Assembly: GCA_048370855.1 (NCBI GenBank)
Contig: DBGEOK010000048.1
Span: forward strand, 1 to 18,458
Length of the DNA stretch: 18,458 nucleotides
Origin: Limiplasma sp048370855
GTDB lineage: Bacteria; Bacillota; Clostridia; Christensenellales; Aristaeellaceae
Direction of reading: 5' to 3'
A program made the translations under genes and the position numbers. Below the pieces are notes generated by a model. The model searched no databases and was not told where the DNA came from. It saw only the letters and a list, made by a program, of their open reading frames with translations. Of this stretch, positions 7,677-13,934 are shown piece after piece. Each line of letters opens with the position of its first letter. Position 1 is the first letter of the stretch.

Positions 7677-8390
7677 TCAGGGGTGAAGCACGGTGCCCAT
7701 CGGGTCGCCCGCGAGCACCCTCAGCACGTTCTCCGGGGGTTCAAGCCCGAATACGCGCACCATCGGCACGGCGTTTTCGCGCAGCATAATGAAGGCGGCC
7801 GCGTCCATCACGCGAAGGTCGCGCGCCGCGGCCTCCGCATAGGTGATATCGCGGATCAGCGTGGCGGACGGGTCCCGGCGCGGGTCGGCGGTATAGACGC
7901 CGTCGATGTTCTTGGCCATCAAAATGGCGTCGCATTCCAGCTCGACGGCGCGCAGCACCACCGCGCTGTCCGTAGAGAAGCAGGGGTTTCCAAGCCCGCA
8001 CGCCAGCAGGAGGATCGCCCCGCCTCGCAGGCGTTCCAGCGCCTGGACGGTATTGTAGCTTTCGGCAAAGCGGGGGATGTCCACGCCGCTCATCACGGCG
8101 GCGTCCGCGCCCATCCTTGCCAGGGTATCGCGCATATAAAGGCAGTTTTGCAAGGTGGCGAGCATGCCCATCTGGTCGGCGGCCACGGTGCCCATACGCG
8201 TAGCCGCGCCGCGCCTTCCGCGCCATACGTTGCCTCCGCCGATCACCACCGCCAGCTCTACGCCTGTTTTTTGGATGCCGATCAGCATGCCGGCGGCTTG
8301 TTCAAACTTCTCATGGCAAAACAGCTTGCCGTCGACGCCCAGGGCCTCGCCGCTGAGCTTCAGGATTACGCGCTGGTATTTGCTGGACAT
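7677..8390 (-). CDS. pyrH: UMP kinase (uridylate kinase)
   Basis: This 237-residue member of the amino acid kinase family phosphorylates UMP to UDP with ATP. It starts VILKLSGEALG (8-18). The nucleotide-binding glycine loop is VVIGGGNVWRG (48-58), the UMP-site region reads CGLGNPCFSTDSA (131-143), and the ATP-site segment is KNIDGVYTADP (160-170). Length is normal for bacterial PyrH. The start at 8390 has GGGAGG nine bases upstream; the frame stays open to 8588, but a start there would overlap tsf and cross a terminator. One oddity is Leu133 where most family members have Thr (GTGNP). The gene follows rpsB-tsf as in many bacteria, but frr does not follow it. Confidence 0.95.
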   Translation of the reverse strand: MSSKYQRVILKLSGEALGVDGKLFCHEKFEQAAGMLIGIQKTGVELAVVIGGGNVWRGRRGAATRMGTVAADQMGMLATLQNCLYMRDTLARMGADAAVMSGVDIPRFAESYNTVQALERLRGGAILLLACGLGNPCFSTDSAVVLRAVELECDAILMAKNIDGVYTADPRRDPSATLIRDITYAEAAARDLRVMDAAAFIMLRENAVPMVRVFGLEPPENVLRVLAGDPMGTVLHP

Positions 8391-8424
8391 GGCGACCATC
8401 CTCCCTTTGTCGGCTCTCCTCATC

Positions 8425-8454
8425 AAAAAGGCACGCAAGCAATGCCCGCGTGCC
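8425..8454 (-). terminator. Intrinsic terminator/attenuator between tsf and pyrH
   Basis: Read on the minus strand, GGCACGC (plus 8454-8448) is followed by an 11-base loop, then GCGTGCC (plus 8436-8430), then five T's (plus 8429-8425). This is the classic stem plus T-run order for the tsf transcript. No promoter was seen between it and pyrH, so it may act as a partial terminator that lowers pyrH and downstream expression relative to rpsB-tsf. Confidence 0.7.
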
Positions 8455-8502
8455 ACAAGGTCAATGCCTGACCGATGAAGCGCCCCTTGACAGACAAGGC
8501 GC

Positions 8503-9441
8503 TTACTTCTTCTGCATCTGCGCCGCGATTTCCTCGGCAAAGTTGTCCTGGCGCTTCTCGATGCCCTCGCCGCGCTCAAAGCGCTCAAAGCTTACAACGG
8601 TGATCGCCGCGCCGATTTCCTTGGCCACCTCGTCGGTCAGCTTTTGAATGCTCTTGTCGCCGTCCTTGACAAACGGCTGATCCAGCAGGCAGACTTCTTT
8701 ATAATATTTCTCGATGCGGCCCTCTACCATTTTATCGACAATTTTTTCTGGCTTGCCCTCGTTGAGCGCCTGCGCCCGCAGAATCTCGCGCTCCTTGTCG
8801 ATGTTTTCGGCGGGCACCTCGCCTTTGCGGACGTAGGAAGGCTTCGCGGCGGCAATCTGCAGCGCGACGTCGTGGTAGTAGGTGCGGAAGGTTTCGTTTT
8901 TGTAGGTGGCGGGCGTATCGTTCTCCACCAGCAGCAGCACGCCGATCTTGCCGCCCATGTGGATGTAGCTCTCCACCACGCCCTTGTCGGTCTCATAGCG
9001 GGCGAAGCGGCGGATGGAGATCTTTTCCCCGATGGCGACCGTCGCGTCGCTGACCAGGTCGGTAATGGTCTTTTGGCTGTTGCCCACAAACGCCTGGCCC
9101 ATCAGCTCGTCGATATCCCTGGGGTTGGCCAGGGCGATATGCCTGGCGACGTCCTTGCAGAAATCCTTGAAGTTATCCGTGTTGGCAACAAAGTCCGTTT
9201 CGCAGTTGATTTCCACGATGACGCCGACGGTCGCCTCGTCGTTGATGTAGGTAGCCACCATGCCTTCCGCGGCAATGCGTCCGGCCTTTTTGGCGGCGGC
9301 CGCAAGGCCTTTTTCGCGCAGCCACTCGATGGCCTTCTCCAGCTCGCCCTCGGCCTCGATCAGCGCCTTTTTGCAGTCCATCATGCCGGCCTGCGTCATT
9401 TCACGAAGCTCTTTAACCATTTGCGAAGTAATGTTCGCCAT
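8503..9441 (-). CDS. tsf: Translation elongation factor Ts
   Basis: This 312-residue factor is the guanine nucleotide exchange factor for EF-Tu. The N-terminal UBA-like domain has the signature VKELREMTQAGMMDCKKAL (9-27). The EF-Tu contact motif TDFVA is at 82-86 in INCETDFVANTDNF. Two core subdomains follow, and the C-terminus resembles other EF-Ts ends. The start is supported by AAAGGAG (plus 9451-9457). It lies downstream of rpsB with 163 bases between them, the standard bacterial pairing. A small imperfect hairpin (8480-8502) follows the stop codon directly, and a stronger terminator-like hairpin lies at 8425-8454. Confidence 0.97.
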   Translation of the reverse strand: MANITSQMVKELREMTQAGMMDCKKALIEAEGELEKAIEWLREKGLAAAAKKAGRIAAEGMVATYINDEATVGVIVEINCETDFVANTDNFKDFCKDVARHIALANPRDIDELMGQAFVGNSQKTITDLVSDATVAIGEKISIRRFARYETDKGVVESYIHMGGKIGVLLLVENDTPATYKNETFRTYYHDVALQIAAAKPSYVRKGEVPAENIDKEREILRAQALNEGKPEKIVDKMVEGRIEKYYKEVCLLDQPFVKDGDKSIQKLTDEVAKEIGAAITVVSFERFERGEGIEKRQDNFAEEIAAQMQKK

Positions 9442-9483
9442 TGCAAATCTCTCCTTTGTTTCAAGCGTATGCGTTGCGGGGAT

Positions 9484-9592
9484 GGGGGAACGCCCCCTCG
9501 GTCCGGTGGAGGCGGAGAGCCTGTCCGCCCGTCCGCGGCGGCGGAATCGTCCGGCGTTTCGCCGTCTTGAAGGGAGGGCGCTTTGCCCTCCC
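9484..9592 (-). promoter_or_regulatory. Hairpin cluster in the rpsB-tsf spacer
   Basis: Four inverted repeats occupy the 163-base spacer: GGGAGGGC/GCCCTCCC (9572-9592), CGGCG/CGCCG (9552-9564), GGCGGA/TCCGCC (9511-9529) and GGGGG/CCCCC (9484-9497). None has a T-run on the minus strand. In Escherichia coli the rpsB-tsf junction carries a partial terminator that sets the ratio of the two products. A similar role here is inference from position. Confidence 0.4.
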
Positions 9593-9604
9593 CCTTTATC
9601 CGAA

Positions 9605-10345
9605 TTATTCAGCCGCTTTTTCGGCTTCCGCAGCGGGGGCGGCTTCCGCGGCGGCGTCCTGCTCGCCCTGTCTGCCTTCCAAAACGGCGTCCGCCAGCTT
9701 GCCGGCGATGAGCTTTACGGCGCGGATCGCGTCGTCGTTGCCGGGAATCACATAATCGATCTCATCGGGATCGCAGTTGGTGTCCACAATCGCCACGATT
9801 GGAATCTTCAACGCCCGGGCCTCGGCCACGGCGATGTGCTCCTTGCGGGGGTCTACCACAAACAGGGCGCCGGGAAGCTTTTTCATCTCGCGGATGCCGC
9901 CCAGGTTGGCTTCCAGCTTCTCGCGCTCATGCTGGAGCTTGATGACTTCCTTCTTGGGAAGAAGCTCGAACTGGCCCTGCTGCTCCATCTTGTCGATCTG
10001 GTTCAGCCGGTCCACCCGGGTGCGGATGGTGCGGAAGTTGGTCAGCATGCCGCCCAGCCAGCGGTTGTTGACAAAGAACATATTGCAGCGCTGCGCTTCG
10101 GTGGAGATGGATTCCTGGGCCTGCTTCTTGGTGCCCACGAACAGAAGGCTCTTGCCCGACATCGCCAGGTCGCGCACAAAGTTATAGGCCTCGTCCGCCT
10201 TGCGCACGGTTTTTTGAAGGTCGATAATGTAGATGCCGTTGCGCTCGGTAAAGATGTACTGCGCCATCTTTGGGTTCCAGCGGCGGGTCTGGTGTCCGAA
10301 GTGCACGCCCGCTTCCAGGAGCTGTTTCATAGAAATAACTGCCAT
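9605..10345 (-). CDS. rpsB: 30S ribosomal protein S2
   Basis: This 246-residue small-subunit protein is recognisable throughout. MKQLLEAGVHFGHQTRRWNPKM is near the start, shown here as LLEAGVHFGHQ (9-19). It continues through FVNNRWLGGMLTNF, LPGALFVVDPRKEHIAVAEA and IPIVAIVDTNCDPD to IDYVIPGNDDAIRA. The C-terminus is a short Ala/Glu-rich tail after VLEGRQGEQ, typical of S2 in many bacteria. The start is chosen at 10345 because AAGGAGGAA (plus 10352-10360) lies at correct spacing; the frame stays open upstream to 10450. It is the first gene of the minus-strand translation cluster and has its own strong promoter at 10450-10478. Confidence 0.97.
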   Translation of the reverse strand: MAVISMKQLLEAGVHFGHQTRRWNPKMAQYIFTERNGIYIIDLQKTVRKADEAYNFVRDLAMSGKSLLFVGTKKQAQESISTEAQRCNMFFVNNRWLGGMLTNFRTIRTRVDRLNQIDKMEQQGQFELLPKKEVIKLQHEREKLEANLGGIREMKKLPGALFVVDPRKEHIAVAEARALKIPIVAIVDTNCDPDEIDYVIPGNDDAIRAVKLIAGKLADAVLEGRQGEQDAAAEAAPAAEAEKAAE

Positions 10346-10396
10346 TTGGGGTTCCTCCTTGTTTTTTCCACCCTTTGCGTCGTTTCGGTGCGGCCA

Positions 10397-10411
10397 CCGC
10401 GCGGAGCGCGG
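10397..10411 (-). promoter_or_regulatory. GC-rich hairpin in the rpsB leader
   Basis: CCGCGC (10397-10402) pairs perfectly with GCGCGG (10406-10411) around a three-base loop, inside the roughly 100-base untranslated leader between the promoter and the rpsB ribosome binding site. S2 represses its own message through leader structures in several bacteria. This hairpin is a candidate for such a site, but no known consensus was matched. Confidence 0.35.
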
Positions 10412-10449
10412 CACAATCGCTCGATCGACAAAGGTGCGTAATCGTACCA

Positions 10450-10478
10450 ATTATAGCATGGCTCTATTGGATTGACAA
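10450..10478 (-). promoter_or_regulatory. rpsB promoter
   Basis: On the minus strand, -35 TTGTCA (plus 10478-10473) and -10 TATAAT (plus 10455-10450) are separated by 17 bases. Only one base differs from consensus. Transcription would start near 10443, giving a leader of about 100 bases before the rpsB start codon. Strength fits a ribosomal protein operon. Confidence 0.8.
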
Positions 10479-10657
10479 GAACTTTCTCTCGAATTTTGCA
10501 GGCGCGCAACTCTTGCGAGCAATCGACGCATTCTGGCGAGCGCGACCAAAACGACCGCTATCGCTTCCGTCATCCATATGCCGCCCTTGCCTTTTCGCTC
10601 TTCGATTTCCAATAACCGCGCGATCGATTGAACGCTCCCAGACTGTGGGTCCATCAA

Positions 10658-10686
10658 TTGACAATCAAAGCTATTTCTAATGAAAT
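10658..10686 (+). promoter_or_regulatory. Possible promoter of the acyltransferase pair
   Basis: A perfect -35 TTGACA (10658-10663) is followed after 17 bases by TGAAAT (10681-10686), a weak -10 matching four of six consensus bases. It faces the plus-strand gene at 10742 with a leader of about 50 bases. The -35 lies within the palindromic stretch TCAATTGA (10654-10661). Confidence 0.45.
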
Positions 10687-10741
10687 GTACAAGTATGAGC
10701 ATCAATCGTCATTTATCGTGTGATGCCCAAGGAGTACACAT

Positions 10742-12144
10742 ATGCTATTTAATAGCTTCCCGTTTCTGGTGTTTTTTCCAGTAGTCGTTCTTGTGAATTT
10801 CATTTTTCCCAAAAAGGCGCGTTGGATGTGGCTGCTGGCGGCAAGCCTGTTTTTCTATATGTGCTGGAACCCGGCGTATGTCCTCCTTATGTTGGCTTCA
10901 ATCCTCATTACATGGCTCAGCGGTATGTTTATTGTACTCTCCGGGGGGGAGGGGGGAAGCCTTACAAAAAGCTTGTCGTAGCAATCTCCGAGTTCAGCAT
11001 TCTTTTGCCCGTAGGCATCAGCTTTTATACCTTTCAAGCGCTAAGCTACACGATAGACGTATACCGCGGCGATATCGAGCACGAACGGAATTTCTTCCGC
11101 TACGCGCTGTTTGTCAGCTTCTTCCCTCAGCTCGTGGCGGGGCCTATCGAGCGCAGCGGCAACCTGCTGCGTCAGATCCATCAGCAAAGGCCCTTCTCGT
11201 TCGACCGCTTCCGCGGCGGACTGATGCTGATGCTTTGGGGCTATTTTCAAAAAATGGTCATCGCGGATAACGCCGCGATCCTTGTGGATAATGTATACAA
11301 CCATTACGCCGGGAATAACGGCGCCGTGCTGCTGCTGCTGGCAACGCTGCTGTTCGCGGTGCAGATCTACTGCGACTTCGGCGGTTACTCCGCGATTGCC
11401 ATCGGCGCGGCGCATGTGCTGGGCTTCGACTTATGCCAGAATTTCCGCCAACCCTATCTCGCCACCAGCGTAACCGATTTCTGGCGTCGCTGGCACATCA
11501 GCCTTACCGCATGGTTCCGCGATCATCTGTATATTCCTCTGGGCGGCAACCGCTGTTCCCGCCCGCGCAAATATTTGAACGTCATGATTACGTTTTTCGT
11601 AAGCGGCTTGTGGCATGGCGCGGCGTAGCATTACGTCGCTTGGGGGCTGCTGAACGGCGCGTTTCAGGTGTGCGGCGATATCAAGAACCGGCTTGTATCC
11701 GCGTTCAACAATAAGCGCGCGCTCGCCGGAAAAGCGCCGCCCGCCGCCGATAAACCGTCTTTTTCGGCGCGCCTCGGCCAAACGCTTCTGACGCTCTTGC
11801 TGGTATGCTTCACATGGGTGTTCTTCCGGGCGGAAAATGGAACCGCCGCTCTTGAAATCATTCGCTCGATCTTCACCCAGGCCGCGCCCTGGGCGCTTAC
11901 CGACGGCTCGCTGTATGCCTTCGGGCTTTCCGCCGTACAGTTCTGGGCCATGCTTGCCTGCGTCGGGGTGCTGGTTTTTGTGGACGTGATGCACGAGCGC
12001 GGGCACAAGCTGCGCCGGGCGCTTATGCGGCAACAGCTATGGTTCCGCTGGTCCGTTTACCTGCTGGGGCTGTTCGCCGTGCTGTTGCTGGGCGTGTACG
12101 GACCCGCCTACGAGGCCAGCGCGTTTATTTACTTTCAGTTTTAG
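10742..12144 (+). pseudogene. Broken MBOAT O-acyltransferase (AlgI-like)
   Basis: The reading is split in three. The N-terminal membrane part (from 10742, after AAGGAG) is in one frame. It shifts by one base in the G-rich tract G7-A-G6 (10943-10956) and continues from about KPYKKLVVAIS in the next frame. That frame then meets TAG at 11626-11628 and reads on with HYVAWGLLNG to 12144. Family features are clear: SILLPVGISFYTFQALSYTIDVYRG, SFFPQLVAGPIERS, FWRRWHISLTAWFRDHLYIPLGGNR, and the catalytic His in GLWHG (codon 11614-11616). The TAG stands where Trp (TGG) normally follows WHGA[AN]. About 40 residues usually found before LPVGIS appear to be missing. Such proteins pass acetyl groups across the membrane for surface polysaccharide O-acetylation. 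The intact partner follows 17 bases later. Sequencing error could explain the frameshift, less easily all lesions together. Confidence 0.85.
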
Positions 12145-12161
12145 TCAAGGAGGGCAGCGCA

Positions 12162-13691
12162 ATGAAAATCAACCAAAAGGCCATCCGCGCCTTGGTAGCC
12201 TCGATCGCGTTTACGCTGTTGATCCTGTGCGTCGTCGCCGGCTTGGAACGCGTGCTGATGGACTCCCGTTCCCGCAGGTATATCGGCGACGAGCTGCCCG
12301 CCGGCGTCTTGGACGCGGCCTTCATCGGCTCCTCTCATATTTACCGCACGGTGAACCCTCAGCTTTTATACGACGAATTCGGTATCGTTTCGGCGGATAT
12401 AGCCACGCCGGCTCAGGATTTGCACGGCAATTTGCAGGCGATGCAGGCAACGTACCGCAACCAAAGCCCAGCTTTGATCGTTGTAGACCTATACGGCGCG
12501 ACCGCCCCAAAATACGATTGGGTAAAGACCATGCCGACGAATATTGTGCGCGCCACCCTTTCCGTGCAATATGCCGTTGATGAATCCGTCGCGCGAAAGC
12601 TGTCCGCATTCAATCCTCTTAAATATCAATTCGCAATGCAGGACGCTCAAATAAGCCTGGACGCCGCGGCTTATGCGTCCGCGCTTACGCTGCTGCACAG
12701 CCAGTGGAGCGATGTTTCGCGCGGCGATTATACCTATGCCGCTAATGAAGGCGTCGAATACACCCGCCTTGGCTATGAGGTCGCGACCGCCGTATTCGAC
12801 CCGGCTTCGCAGCCGATCGCCCGGCACGGTCAGGACGTGCTGGATTCCGTTACGCTTACGGAATCGCATCAGGCGGACTTGCGGGCGCTGATCGACTGCG
12901 CGAACGACCACGGCAGCGAGCTTGTGTTTATTTGCGCGCCATACTTTGCCGAGGAAACCGAGCTGATCCTGTTTGAAAAGATCCGCGCATGGCACGCTAA
13001 GAGGGGCATACCGGTGCTCGGCATGGATGAGATCAGGCGGGAGGCCGGGCTGATAAACGAGCAGGACTTCAGTGACAGGCAGCATATGAATGACAGCGGC
13101 GCCGCCAAGGCTACGCGATGGCTGGGGCAGTATCTGCAAGCGACGTACGCGCTGCCCGACCGCAGGCTGGAAAGCGGCGAAAAGTATGGCCTATGGGAGC
13201 GCCGTCCCAAAAGCTATGAGGCGGACGCGGCGGCGGGAAGGCTGAAAAAGATCAAAAGCTTTGCTGAATATACCTCCGAGCTTCAAAAGCTAAATGATGA
13301 TTATATCGTGGTCATCGCCTCCAGCGGGTTGAACCATGCGGAATTTGACGCCGGGGCCGCCGGCGCACTCGAGGCAATGGGGCTGCAACAGGCGCGGAAA
13401 TACCTCGATACCGTCAAATGCAGCTATTGCGCCGTGCTGCGGGGCACAAACCCGCTGCATGAGCAGGCGGCGGTTTTGGGCAAGGGATATGAGCTTTACA
13501 CGCAAGCGGACGGGCATCCGCTGTCGATTACCAGCGCCGGCGGCGCCTCCCTGACCGTCAGGCTGAACAGCCAACTCGTCACGGACGGCAAGCTGGGTTT
13601 GCATATTGTCGTCTATCATAAGCTTACTTGCCAAACGGAGGATTCCGTTACCTTCAGTCTCACTCAAGAGGGCATGCCCGCCTCCAGATGA
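12162..13691 (+). CDS. Membrane-anchored SGNH-type acyltransferase/esterase with C-terminal ILEI/FAM3-like domain
   Basis: This 509-residue protein has an N-terminal signal anchor (about 8-28) and an extracellular body. The SGNH-like domain begins with FIGSSHIYR (54-62), with likely nucleophile S58. It ends with the catalytic Asp/His block FSDRQHMNDSGA (303-314; D305, H308), as in DltD, AlgX and AlgJ relatives. A second domain (about 379-500) runs from DDYIVVIASSG to SITSAGG and LGLHIVVYHK...EDSVTFSL. It resembles the ILEI/FAM3 fold with its typical RGLNIVVYD...DSVSFDT ending; that assignment is from memory of the family. The start at 12162 is set by AAGGAGGG (12147-12154). It probably transfers acetyl groups delivered by the neighbouring MBOAT to a surface glycan. 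The gene is intact although the MBOAT is not. Confidence 0.8.
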   Translation: MKINQKAIRALVASIAFTLLILCVVAGLERVLMDSRSRRYIGDELPAGVLDAAFIGSSHIYRTVNPQLLYDEFGIVSADIATPAQDLHGNLQAMQATYRNQSPALIVVDLYGATAPKYDWVKTMPTNIVRATLSVQYAVDESVARKLSAFNPLKYQFAMQDAQISLDAAAYASALTLLHSQWSDVSRGDYTYAANEGVEYTRLGYEVATAVFDPASQPIARHGQDVLDSVTLTESHQADLRALIDCANDHGSELVFICAPYFAEETELILFEKIRAWHAKRGIPVLGMDEIRREAGLINEQDFSDRQHMNDSGAAKATRWLGQYLQATYALPDRRLESGEKYGLWERRPKSYEADAAAGRLKKIKSFAEYTSELQKLNDDYIVVIASSGLNHAEFDAGAAGALEAMGLQQARKYLDTVKCSYCAVLRGTNPLHEQAAVLGKGYELYTQADGHPLSITSAGGASLTVRLNSQLVTDGKLGLHIVVYHKLTCQTEDSVTFSLTQEGMPASR

Positions 13692-13713
13692 AAACCAGAC
13701 GCCGGATAGGCGC

Positions 13714-13774
13714 GCGCATGCGGCCAAGCGGGCGTGGGATTGCGAAACACCCACGCCCGCTTGGCCGCATGCGC
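13714..13774. repeat. Perfect 25-bp inverted repeat
   Basis: The left arm (13714-13738, beginning GCGCATGCGGCC and ending GGCGTGGG) is exactly complementary to the right arm (13750-13774) around an 11-base loop, ATTGCGAAACA. It begins 22 bases after the SGNH stop codon. No T-run follows on either side. It could be a strong bidirectional transcript-end hairpin, a dispersed palindromic repeat, or a protein-binding site. Confidence 0.8.
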
Positions 13775-13889
13775 CGTCGTATTCGTAACGGCAAGCCGTC
13801 TTTCTTTCCAGCCGGTTCCGTCGTCTCTCACGCGCAACGCTTTGCCGCCCTTGTCGGCGGGAATCGCCCGTTGCCGCGCAAAAGCCCGC

Positions 13890-13908
13890 GGGAAAAGCCT
13901 CTTTTCCC
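13890..13908. terminator. Hairpin after the desulfidase gene
   Basis: GGGAAAAG (13890-13897) pairs perfectly with CTTTTCCC (13901-13908) around CCT. On the minus strand it lies 26 bases past the desulfidase stop. The CTTTT half gives a short T-run within the stem and another CTTTT follows a few bases on. It is a candidate terminator for the minus-strand gene, but not a textbook one. Confidence 0.4.
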
Positions 13909-13934
13909 TGCCGGCTCGCCGCGTTTCTCCCGCC

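Larger units (their letters stand above)
10346..10741. other. Divergent control region between rpsB and the acyltransferase pseudogene
   Basis: These 396 bases carry the rpsB promoter and leader on the minus strand and a probable promoter and ribosome binding site (AAGGAG, 10729-10734) for the plus-strand gene at 10742. The middle, about 10480-10650, has no supported gene: short minus-strand frames there (for example one ending near 10451) lack a good ribosome binding site and any recognised family. A small hairpin GCATCA/TGATGC (10699-10726) sits just before the plus-strand ribosome binding site. Confidence 0.6.
13692..13934. other. Intergenic region between convergent SGNH and desulfidase genes
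   Basis: These 243 bases separate two convergent genes and hold two inverted repeats (13714-13774 and 13890-13908). No gene is supported: open frames across it on the plus strand lack ribosome binding sites and family resemblance. Confidence 0.6.

Noticed and set aside
6546..8471. 641-codon plus-strand open frame across the MATE and pyrH genes
   Set aside because: It is antisense to two clear genes, rich in His, Arg and Gln as expected of antisense frames of GC-rich DNA, and shows no domain.
8391..8588. N-terminal extension of pyrH
   Set aside because: It would overlap tsf and span the terminator hairpin; GGGAGG precedes the start at 8390.
9260..10441. 393-codon plus-strand open frame opposite rpsB and tsf
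   Set aside because: Antisense shadow of two certain genes, with no ribosome binding site or motif.
10451..10705. Small minus-strand frame of 84 codons upstream of rpsB
   Set aside because: It overlaps the rpsB promoter, lacks a strong ribosome binding site and matches no family I recognise. One internal stretch is hydrophobic (EAIAVVLVALA), so it is not impossible.
10943..10956. Programmed frameshift in the MBOAT gene
   Set aside because: A G-rich slippage tract is present, but the later TAG and the apparent internal deletion make simple programmed frameshifting unlikely to yield a working enzyme.
12039..12161. Upstream start for the SGNH gene
   Set aside because: This segment is the end of the MBOAT gene in another frame; the ribosome binding site at 12147-12154 sets the start at 12162.
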